This document shows positions 50,992-58,321 of a DNA stretch of 64,000 nucleotides, piece by piece. The stretch's first letter is position 1. Each line of letters opens with the position of its first letter. The translations under genes and the position numbers were made by a program. The DNA comes from DAOTVY01 sp041082245. Its GTDB lineage: Bacteria; Chloroflexota; Chloroflexia; DTKN01. Where the stretch lies: assembly GCA_041082245.1 (NCBI GenBank), contig JBDOIE010000080.1, forward strand, positions 1 to 64,000, given 5' to 3'. A model generated the notes under the pieces. It was not told the DNA's origin and made no database searches. It worked only from the letters and a program-made list of their open reading frames with translations.

Positions 50992-52152
50992 ATGCGGTGG
51001 AAATGGTTTGTCCTTCTCAGCCTGGGCGGTGCACTGTGCGGTGCTGCCCTCGGGGGTGTCGTCGGTGCCGCACCGCAGCGGCAAATCCCAACTGTTCCCC
51101 ATGCCATCGAGGGGCGGGAGGCCTGTCTCACCTGTCACGCTTCAGGGGAACTGAAGGTCCCCGAGGACCACGCCGGCCGGGGTAATGAAACCTGCCTCCA
51201 GTGTCATCAGGCTTCGCCAGTGACGCAGACTCCGTCCCCGTCGCCCCCTGTGCCGACGCCTGCGCCGACGCTCGCCACACCGGCGGAAACCGAACTCCCG
51301 ACCTTACCGCCGGTTGCCCCTGGCGAGTACAAAGGGCCGCAGTTCTGTGCGGGTTGCCATAAGCCGCATTACCAGGAGTGGCAAGGGTCGACCCATGCGC
51401 TGGCGTTCCAGGATGAAGTGTTCCAGGCTGCCTGGGTGGAGAACCGGAAGCCCGGGTACTGCCTGGCGTGCCACGCTACCGGCTACAACCCCAATACCGG
51501 GATGCCGGTGGCGGAAGGTGTGACCTGCGAATCGTGCCACGGGACCTACAAGGAGGGGCACCCGGACACGGATATGATGCCGGTGGACCCGGCGGCGGAG
51601 CGGTGTGGTGTATGCCACACGACGACCTACCAGGAATGGCAGCTGAGCGGCCATAGCCAGCGGGGGGTCAACTGTGCCAGCTGCCACGCCGTGCATTCCC
51701 AGGGGCTGCTCTTTGCGACCTCCACCGCGTTGTGCGCGACTTGCCACGGGGACCGGGCGGAAGACTTTGCACACGCAGCCCATGCCGAGCACGGAGTGGT
51801 GTGTGCGGACTGCCACATGTACCGGCCCCCGGATGGCCCGGCGACCGGCGGCACCGCGCCCACAGGCCACCTCTTCTCGGTCCAGTCCCAGGCCTGTACC
51901 CAGTGTCACACCCGGGATAGCATCCACAGCCGTCGTGCGGAGTTCGCGCCGGCCGGAGAGGCGAATGTCGCCTTGATGCAGCGCATCAGCGTCCTGGAGC
52001 AACAGGTAGCGGATCTGGGCACGGATGCGCAGCGGAACCTGGTCTTCGGTGCGATCGGCGGCGCGCTGGGCGGTCTGCTGGTGGGCGCACTTCTCTCTTG
52101 GCTCCTGTACCGTCGCTCCGGAGGGAAAAAGAATGGCCCGGCTCACGCGTAG
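50992..52152 (+). CDS. Membrane-anchored decaheme cytochrome c
   Basis: The 386-residue protein has an N-terminal signal/anchor (about 1-27) and ten CxxCH heme sites, among them CLTCH at Cys45, CLQCH, CAGCH, CLACH, CESCH, CGVCH, CASCH, CATCH, CADCH and CTQCH. A Thr/Pro linker follows the second. A coiled-coil-like stretch and a C-terminal transmembrane helix (NLVFGAIGGALGGLLVGALLSWLLY) end it. The cytochrome c554-type heme block spans about residues 125-320. It would carry electrons outside the membrane. GGAGGG precedes the ATG. First gene of the cluster. Confidence 0.93.
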   Translation: MRWKWFVLLSLGGALCGAALGGVVGAAPQRQIPTVPHAIEGREACLTCHASGELKVPEDHAGRGNETCLQCHQASPVTQTPSPSPPVPTPAPTLATPAETELPTLPPVAPGEYKGPQFCAGCHKPHYQEWQGSTHALAFQDEVFQAAWVENRKPGYCLACHATGYNPNTGMPVAEGVTCESCHGTYKEGHPDTDMMPVDPAAERCGVCHTTTYQEWQLSGHSQRGVNCASCHAVHSQGLLFATSTALCATCHGDRAEDFAHAAHAEHGVVCADCHMYRPPDGPATGGTAPTGHLFSVQSQACTQCHTRDSIHSRRAEFAPAGEANVALMQRISVLEQQVADLGTDAQRNLVFGAIGGALGGLLVGALLSWLLYRRSGGKKNGPAHA

Positions 52153-52951
52153 GGAATTCCTCGGCCTCTTTGCCGCCGCCGGGCTGGCTCCGCTGATCGA
52201 TCGCCTGGTCCGGCCGTTTTCCCCTGGCGGTTCTCTTCGCGCGCTTCTTGGGCTGGCTTCCGCCACGGAGGGGAGCGTGCACCGCTGGGCGATGGTGATC
52301 GATCAGGGGGCGTGCATCGGCTGCAACTACTGTACGTACGCGTGCCTGGCGACCAACGATGTGCGCCCCGATGTTCCCTGGAACGAGGTGCTCGTGCAGA
52401 CGGAACTTGCCAACGGCAAGGTATTCCTTCCCCGGCCCTGTATGCACTGCGAGCACCCGCCCTGTGTGAGCGTCTGCCCCGTGCGTGCGACGTACCGCAG
52501 GCCCGACGGTATCGTGGTCATGGACTATGACCGGTGCATCGGGTGCCGATATTGCATGGTGGCTTGCCCCTACGAAGCGCGACATTTCAACTGGGAGCGC
52601 TGGGAAGGCCCGAACCCTTATGTGCCGGATTGGGGACTGCCGGAAGTCCCGCGGCGTCCTCGAGGCGTGGTGGAAAAGTGCACCTTCTGCATCCAGCGCA
52701 TCGAACTGGGCTTGACCCGTGGCCTGACACCCGGGGTGGATCGCGAGGCTACGCCGGCCTGCGTGGTCGAATGCCCGGTCAGCGCACGCTTTTTCGGGGA
52801 CCTGAACGACCCGGAAAGCACGGTGTCCCGGCTGCTTGCCGAACGTCCGTACATCCGGCTGCGCGAGGACCTGGGCACCGCTCCCCGGGTCTACTACCTC
52901 ACGACGCTGGAGGCCCTCCCGCCCACAACTCCGCCGGAGAGGAGGCCGTGA
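52133..52951 (+). CDS. 4Fe-4S ferredoxin subunit (HybA/NrfC/PsrB type) with Tat signal
   Basis: The 272-residue protein begins with a twin-arginine signal, LTRREFLGLFAAAG, so it is exported folded. Four cluster motifs appear in the DmsB/NrfC order: CIGCNYCTYAC, CMHCEHPPCVSVCP, CIGCRYCMVACP and CTFC with VVECP. It should relay electrons between the NrfD quinone protein and a periplasmic enzyme or cytochrome. The start lies inside the end of the decaheme gene (20 bp overlap), so the two are coupled. Confidence 0.93.
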   Translation: MARLTRREFLGLFAAAGLAPLIDRLVRPFSPGGSLRALLGLASATEGSVHRWAMVIDQGACIGCNYCTYACLATNDVRPDVPWNEVLVQTELANGKVFLPRPCMHCEHPPCVSVCPVRATYRRPDGIVVMDYDRCIGCRYCMVACPYEARHFNWERWEGPNPYVPDWGLPEVPRRPRGVVEKCTFCIQRIELGLTRGLTPGVDREATPACVVECPVSARFFGDLNDPESTVSRLLAERPYIRLREDLGTAPRVYYLTTLEALPPTTPPERRP

Positions 52952-52952
52952 C

Positions 52953-54239
52953 ATGAAACGCGCGCTTCGTGACCATCCATACCTCCTCCCCTGGATCGCC
53001 CTCTTGCTCCTGGTCCTGGGGCTGGGAACTGTCGGCGCCTGGCAGGTCTACACGCGGGGCCTGGTTGTCACCGGGATGCATGACCTGGTCCCCTGGGGAT
53101 TGTGGATCACGGTGGACCTCTCGGCCATCGGTCTGGGGGCTGGGGCGTTCCTGCTGTCCGCTGCGATCTATCTCTTGCGCTTGAAGCAGTTTCAGCCCCT
53201 GGCGCGGGTGGCCGTGGTGGTCGGACTGCTGGGCTACACTTCGGCCGCGCTCGCCCTCTTTCTGGACCTGGGGCGTCCGGAGCGGTTCTGGCATCCGCTC
53301 GTGTTCTGGAACCCGCATTCGGTGCTCTGGGAGATCACGATGTGCGTGGTGCTGTACACCGGCGTGCTGGTGATGGAAGTGGCGCCGGTTGTCGGCCATG
53401 CGGAGTGGTTCGAAGCCCGGGCGCCGGGGCTCGCCCATCTGCTCCAGAAAGCGCACAGCCTCGCCCCGGTGCTGGCAGTGCTGGGGCTTTTCCTGTCGTT
53501 GCTGCACCAGTCGTCCCTGGGGGCCACGTACGCTGTGGTGACCGCCCGTCCCCTGTGGGGAAAGCCCGGGACAGCGGTGATGTTCCTGGCGAACGCGGTG
53601 GCGGCGGGGCCGGCCCTCACGATCGTCGCCACGCTGGTGGCCGGCCGGGTGCTGCGGCGCGCGGTGGTGCCCCGGGAAACCCTCGAGCGGCTCGGGCGAT
53701 TCGTGGGCGTCGCTCTGGCCATCTACCTGTATATCCGCCTGTGGGATTTCCTCGCGATGTCGTATACGCACGTTCCGGGACGCGTGGAGGGCATCGAACT
53801 GCTTACGCGATGGCCGCTGGCCCCTACCTTCTGGGTAGGGGAGATGCTACTGGGCGGTCTGGTCCCGGTGCTCCTGTTGCTCGTCCCTCGCTTGCGCACG
53901 CGTCCCTGGTCCCTTGGGATTGGGTGCGCGCTTGCAGCGGCAGGACTGGTGTGTACCCGGTGGGATGTGAACCTGTCAGCCCTCCTTGTCCGGGTTGGCT
54001 ACGTCCCCGGGAAACCGGTTGGTGCCCTGGTGGCTTACCATCCCACCTGGGTGGAGTGGGTGACCACGCTGGCCATCCTCGCCTACGCGTTGCTCGGCTT
54101 CACGCTCGCGGTGCAGTTTCTCCCGCTCTTTGCGTCGGAACCGGCGCACGCACGGCTTGCTGCCTGGGAGGGGGCCGTGGTGGCCCCGTTACCGGGCAAT
54201 CCCGGGCGGAATACGCGTGCCGAGGATGGCGGCGCTTAG
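52953..54239 (+). CDS. NrfD/PsrC-type quinone-binding membrane subunit
   Basis: The 428-residue protein has about nine to ten transmembrane helices and the NrfD/HybB/PsrC pattern: TGMHDLVPWGLWITVDLSAIGLGAGAFLLS at helices 2-3 and WLALF-like FLDLGRPERFWHPLVFWNPHSVLWEITMCV. It binds quinone/quinol and links it to the iron-sulfur subunit. GGAGG lies eight bases before the ATG. Three genes in order, cytochrome, FeS, NrfD, are typical of respiratory membrane complexes such as Act or Psr. Confidence 0.93.
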   Translation: MKRALRDHPYLLPWIALLLLVLGLGTVGAWQVYTRGLVVTGMHDLVPWGLWITVDLSAIGLGAGAFLLSAAIYLLRLKQFQPLARVAVVVGLLGYTSAALALFLDLGRPERFWHPLVFWNPHSVLWEITMCVVLYTGVLVMEVAPVVGHAEWFEARAPGLAHLLQKAHSLAPVLAVLGLFLSLLHQSSLGATYAVVTARPLWGKPGTAVMFLANAVAAGPALTIVATLVAGRVLRRAVVPRETLERLGRFVGVALAIYLYIRLWDFLAMSYTHVPGRVEGIELLTRWPLAPTFWVGEMLLGGLVPVLLLLVPRLRTRPWSLGIGCALAAAGLVCTRWDVNLSALLVRVGYVPGKPVGALVAYHPTWVEWVTTLAILAYALLGFTLAVQFLPLFASEPAHARLAAWEGAVVAPLPGNPGRNTRAEDGGA

Positions 54240-54281
54240 GAACGGAAAGGAGGTGATGGCGGGAAGCACACTGGATCCTTG

Positions 54282-54320
54282 GGGGGACATTGTCTGTGGA
54301 ATCACGATTGTCCCCCACAG
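54282..54320 (+). other. Competing hairpins between the NrfD and decaheme lipoprotein genes
   Basis: GGGGGACA (54282-54289) can pair with TGTCCCCC (54309-54316). CTGTGG (54294-54299) can pair with CCACAG (54315-54320). The two stems share bases and exclude each other. The stem lies just before AGGAGGAGG and the ATG at 54346. It may be a terminator, a processing site or an attenuator. Confidence 0.4.
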
Positions 54321-54345
54321 TGAGACTCGAAGGAGGAGGTTGCCG

Positions 54346-56493
54346 ATGAAACATGCTGCGCTCGTGTTGCTTGGACTGGCCTGTACCCTGGTCCTCGTGG
54401 CCTGTGGTCCCCAGTCCCCGCAGCCGACCGCGACGCCGTGTCCGACGGCAGAGCCGTGCCCGCCCTGTCCCACGCCGGCCGCGGAAGCTCCGTTCCAGGA
54501 CCTGTGGGCAGCCTCTGCGCACGCCGATGCCAGCGCCGAGGCGTTCACCCACTGGAACGAGGCGACGCCGCCCGAAATCCCGCCGACCTGCGCCAAGTGC
54601 CATAGCACGCCCGGGTTCCAGGATTTCCTGGGGCTCGACGGTAGCGCGGCCGGGACGGTCGACAAAGCGGCCCCGATCGGCACCGTGATCACCTGCGTCG
54701 CCTGCCACAACGAGGCCACGCAAGCGCTGACGAGCACCGTTTTCCCCTCGGGTGCCGTGATCTCCGGGCTCGGCCCTGAGGCACGCTGCATGCAGTGCCA
54801 CCAGGGGGTCGCTTCGGGCTCGCGGGTGGACGAGTCGATCACCGCGGCTGGCCTGACCGACGACGACACGGTGAGCGACAAGCTCGGCTTTACGAACGTC
54901 CACTACCGGGCGGCTGCTGCTACCCTCTATGGGCGGTTTGTGGCCGGGGGGTACCAGTACCCTGGCAAAGCCTACGACGGAAAGTTCGCGCACGTCGAAG
55001 GGATCGATACCTGCCTCGACTGCCACGACTCGCACTCGCTCGAGGTGCGTATCGAGCGGTGCGCGGAGTGCCATCGGGGCATCGCCAAGGTGGAAGACCT
55101 GCGGAACATCCGCATGGTCAGTTCGGGCGCGGACTATGACGGGGACGGCAACACCCAGGAGGGGATCTTCTTCGAACTCGAAGGCCTGCGCAACCTGCTC
55201 TACCAGGCCATCCAGGCCTATGCGAAGGAGGTCTCCAAGACCCCGATCGTCTATGACCCGGCCGTCTACCCATACTTCTTCATCGACACGAACGGCAACG
55301 GCACCGCAGATCCGGACGAGGTCAACCCCGGGAACAAGTACAACGCCTGGACCGGCCGGCTGGCCAAAGCTGCGTACAACTACCAGTTCTCGGTCAAGGA
55401 TCCCGGAGCCTACGCGCACGGTGGCAAGTACGTGATCGAGCTGCTGTACGACTCGATCGAGGACCTGAACACCAAGCTCGCCCAGCCGATCGACCTGAGC
55501 AAGGCCCATCGCCTGGATGCGGGACATTTTGCCAGCTCCGAAGAAGCGTTCCGCCACTGGGATGCGGAGGGCGAGGTGCCGGGGACCTGCGCCAAGTGCC
55601 ATACCGCGGGAGGCCTGCCCACCTTTATCAAGAACGGGGTGAACATCGCTGTTGAGCCTTCGAGCAACTTCTTCTGCTCGACCTGCCACAACGACTTTAC
55701 CACTTTCTCCCGCTTCGAGGTGCAGCAGGTGACTTTCCCCAGCGGGGCCAAGATCGACAGCGGTAACCCGGACACGAACCTCTGCATGAACTGCCACCAG
55801 GGCCGCGAGTCGACGGTCAGCGTGAACCGGCTCATCGCAGGGCTGGACGACGACACGGTTTCGGACAAGCTGCGCTTCCTGAACGTCCACTACTTCGCTG
55901 CCGGCGCGACCCTCTTCGGCGGGGATGCCCAGGGGGCCTACCAGTACGAGGGCAAGGCCTACCAGGGACGGTTGACCCACGTCGAAGGGTTCAACAACTG
56001 CACGCAGTGCCATGACAAGCACAACCTGACCGTGAATGTCCAGGCCTGCAGCGGGTGCCATGTGAACGTCAAGTCGGAAGAAGACCTCAAGGCCATCCGG
56101 ATGTCGCCCACCGACTATGACGGGGATGGCGACACGACGGAAGGGCTGGCGGGAGAGGTGGCCACACTCCACGAGAAGCTCTATGCGGCACTCCAGGCCT
56201 ACGCCAAGGACGTCGCGGGGACACCGATCGCCTACAATCCTGCCGCCTATCCGTACTTCTTCATCGATACGAACGGCAACGGCCAGGTCGACCCCGACGA
56301 GGCCAGCGCGCAGAACCGCTACGCGACCTGGACCCCACGGCTGCTCCGCGCGGCCTACAACTACCAGTACGTCGCCAAGGATCCCGGGGCCTTTGCTCAC
56401 AACGGCAAGTACATCCTGCAGGTGCTTTACGATACGCTGCAGGACCTGGCCAAGAAGGTGCCCGTCGACCTGGGCGGGGCGGTCCGGCCATAG
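54346..56493 (+). CDS. Decaheme cytochrome c lipoprotein with internal duplication
   Basis: The 715-residue protein has a type II signal (lipobox LVAC, Cys20) and a Pro/Thr/Cys-rich tether. It is two homologous halves (about residues 55-385 and 395-715), each with five CxxCH sites (CAKCH, CVACH, CMQCH, CLDCH, CAECH; CAKCH, CSTCH, CMNCH, CTQCH, CSGCH). Each half ends with two EF-hand-like Asp-rich loops, DYDGDGN/DTNGNGTADPDE and DYDGDGD/DTNGNGQVDPDE, that should bind calcium. Both halves have TVSDKLxFxNVHYxAAxATL. It is probably an exported electron carrier on the cell surface. AGGAGGAGG precedes the ATG. Confidence 0.93.
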   Translation: MKHAALVLLGLACTLVLVACGPQSPQPTATPCPTAEPCPPCPTPAAEAPFQDLWAASAHADASAEAFTHWNEATPPEIPPTCAKCHSTPGFQDFLGLDGSAAGTVDKAAPIGTVITCVACHNEATQALTSTVFPSGAVISGLGPEARCMQCHQGVASGSRVDESITAAGLTDDDTVSDKLGFTNVHYRAAAATLYGRFVAGGYQYPGKAYDGKFAHVEGIDTCLDCHDSHSLEVRIERCAECHRGIAKVEDLRNIRMVSSGADYDGDGNTQEGIFFELEGLRNLLYQAIQAYAKEVSKTPIVYDPAVYPYFFIDTNGNGTADPDEVNPGNKYNAWTGRLAKAAYNYQFSVKDPGAYAHGGKYVIELLYDSIEDLNTKLAQPIDLSKAHRLDAGHFASSEEAFRHWDAEGEVPGTCAKCHTAGGLPTFIKNGVNIAVEPSSNFFCSTCHNDFTTFSRFEVQQVTFPSGAKIDSGNPDTNLCMNCHQGRESTVSVNRLIAGLDDDTVSDKLRFLNVHYFAAGATLFGGDAQGAYQYEGKAYQGRLTHVEGFNNCTQCHDKHNLTVNVQACSGCHVNVKSEEDLKAIRMSPTDYDGDGDTTEGLAGEVATLHEKLYAALQAYAKDVAGTPIAYNPAAYPYFFIDTNGNGQVDPDEASAQNRYATWTPRLLRAAYNYQYVAKDPGAFAHNGKYILQVLYDTLQDLAKKVPVDLGGAVRP

Positions 56494-56508
56494 TCTTTGG
56501 ATGCGTCC

Positions 56509-56539
56509 GTGGGGGCAGCAGTCCTTCTGCTGCCCCCAC
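56509..56539 (+). terminator. Terminator after the decaheme lipoprotein gene
   Basis: GTGGGGGCAGCAG pairs perfectly with CTGCTGCCCCCAC (13 bp) around five bases, 16 bases past the stop. The next gene has its own promoter. Confidence 0.6.
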
Positions 56540-56547
56540 CGGATCCT

Positions 56548-56576
56548 TTGACGTGGGGAGGGAGCTGTGATAAAGT
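56548..56576 (+). promoter_or_regulatory. Sigma-70-type promoter for the NapC-like cytochrome gene
   Basis: TTGACG, 17 bp, TAAAGT with an extended TGA. Leader of about 75 bases to the ATG. Confidence 0.65.
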
Positions 56577-56656
56577 AGTGGCGCTGGGGCGCGCGGGAGG
56601 TGGAGGTTCAGGCATATGTCGGGATGGTCCCATAAGCAGGTAGGCGAGGAGGCAAG

Positions 56657-58321
56657 ATGCAGCGTCTCTGTGCCTGGCTGAGCCGTCGTCGCTGGTATGT
56701 TTCGGTGCCGCTCGTCCTTGCAGCCGGCATCGTGGCTTACCTCCTGATCGCGGGGCTGCTGGATTGGGCGAACTCGACCCGCTTCTGCGGCACAACCTGC
56801 CACTCGATGACGCCCGAATACACAGCCTACCAGGAATCGTTCCATGCCCGGGTGCGTTGCGCAGAGTGCCACGTCGGGCCGGGGCTGGGGGCCGAGGTCG
56901 AAGCGAAGTGGCAGGGGATCCGCGAGCTGTGGCTCTACGTAACGAACACCTACGAGCGCCCGATCCCTTCCCCGGTGGAGAACCTGCGGCCGGCCCGCGA
57001 GACGTGCGAGGAGTGCCACTGGCCCGAGGTCTTTTACAACGATCGGGCGGTTGTCATACCTCACTACGCGGACGACGAAGCGAACACGCGCACAAACACG
57101 TATATGCTGGTCAAGATCGGAGGAGGGGTCAGCCGCAAAGGACAGGGGAAGGGCATCCACTGGCATATCGAGAACCGCGTGGAATACATCGCGACCGATC
57201 CGCAGCGGCAGAACATCCCCTGGGTGCGGGCGCAATTGAACGGGGAGACGGTCACCTTTGTCGACATCACGCAGCCACTCAGCGAGGCCCAGATCGCGGC
57301 CGCCGAGATCCGCGTGATGGACTGTATCGACTGTCATAACCGGGCAACCCACATCTTCCGCCCCGCAGCGGTAGCAGTCGAGGAGGCGATGGCCAATGGC
57401 CGGCTGCCTACGGACCTGCCGTACCTGCGGAAGCAGGCGGTAGAGGTGATGCAGGCCTCCTACGCCAGCCAGGACGAAGCGCTTGCCGCCATCGCCGCCA
57501 TTCCCGAGTTCTACCGCAAGAATTACCCCGACCTCTACGAGAAGCGCCGCCAGAGCCTCGAGCGGGTCGTTCAGGTGCTGCAGGAGATCTACCGCTATTC
57601 CCACTTTCCCGAGGCCAAGGTTTACCCGGATACCTATCCGGACAACCTGGGACACAGCGAGTTCCCCGGTTGCTTCCGTTGTCACGACGGCAAGCATCTC
57701 TCCGAGAACGGCCAGTCGATCCGCCTGCACTGCAACATCTGCCATACGATCCCGCAAACGGTGGCCGAGGGCCAGCCGGCCCCCGCGATCTCTTTGCGCG
57801 AGCAGCCGCAGCCGGAAAGCCATCTGGCGAGCAACTGGATCGCCGAGCACAGGCGTGCGGTCGACGCCTCCTGTTCCGCCTGCCACGAGACTCAGACCTT
57901 CTGCGCGAACGTGAACTGTCACGGCCGCACCTGGCCCTACGTGAACCTTTCCGTGGTGACGCCACCTTATCCTTTGCCCACCCCTGGGGCGCCAGCGCCA
58001 ACGCCTACGGTCGTCGTGCCGACGCTTTCTCCGACCCCGACGTCTACCGCTGGCCCGACGCCTTCGGTCGTACCGAGCTTCTCCGCTGAAATCCTGCCGG
58101 TCTTGCTCCAGAAGTGCGGCAGTGCCTGTCACAGTGCCCAGGTGGCAAGCGGAGGTTTCCGGGCGGTGGACTATGCCGGGGTGATGCAGGTGGTGGTGGC
58201 CGGGGACCCGGACGCGAGCCGTCTGGTGCAGGTGCAACGGGGGAAACACGCGGTGCTGCTGAGCCCGGAGGAACTCGAGCGGCTGATCGCCTGGATCCGT
58301 GCCGGCGCGCCGGACAACTAG
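56657..58321 (+). CDS. NapC/NrfH-like multiheme cytochrome with C-terminal cytochrome domain
   Basis: The 554-residue protein has one N-terminal transmembrane anchor (about 13-37) and then FCGTTCHSM, the Cx3CH first heme of a NapC/NrfH-like quinol dehydrogenase. The following sites are CAECH, CEECH, CIDCH, CFRCH, CNICH, CSACH, the Cx4CH-like CANVNCH, and CGSACH near residue 490. A Pro/Thr tether leads to a C-terminal domain that resembles the planctomycete-type cytochrome (CHSAQVASGGFR, GDPDASRLVQ, LIAWIRAGAP). Up to nine hemes. It could pass quinol electrons to the decaheme proteins. It ends four bases inside the convergent helicase gene. Confidence 0.88.
   Translation: MQRLCAWLSRRRWYVSVPLVLAAGIVAYLLIAGLLDWANSTRFCGTTCHSMTPEYTAYQESFHARVRCAECHVGPGLGAEVEAKWQGIRELWLYVTNTYERPIPSPVENLRPARETCEECHWPEVFYNDRAVVIPHYADDEANTRTNTYMLVKIGGGVSRKGQGKGIHWHIENRVEYIATDPQRQNIPWVRAQLNGETVTFVDITQPLSEAQIAAAEIRVMDCIDCHNRATHIFRPAAVAVEEAMANGRLPTDLPYLRKQAVEVMQASYASQDEALAAIAAIPEFYRKNYPDLYEKRRQSLERVVQVLQEIYRYSHFPEAKVYPDTYPDNLGHSEFPGCFRCHDGKHLSENGQSIRLHCNICHTIPQTVAEGQPAPAISLREQPQPESHLASNWIAEHRRAVDASCSACHETQTFCANVNCHGRTWPYVNLSVVTPPYPLPTPGAPAPTPTVVVPTLSPTPTSTAGPTPSVVPSFSAEILPVLLQKCGSACHSAQVASGGFRAVDYAGVMQVVVAGDPDASRLVQVQRGKHAVLLSPEELERLIAWIRAGAPDN

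Noticed and set aside
54100..56400. 766-residue antisense frame over the decaheme lipoprotein gene
   Set aside because: The sense frame carries ten heme motifs; the antisense frame is low-complexity and has no start signals.
56261..58249. 662-residue antisense frame over the NapC-like gene
   Set aside because: Same GC artefact; no domain or ribosome site seen.
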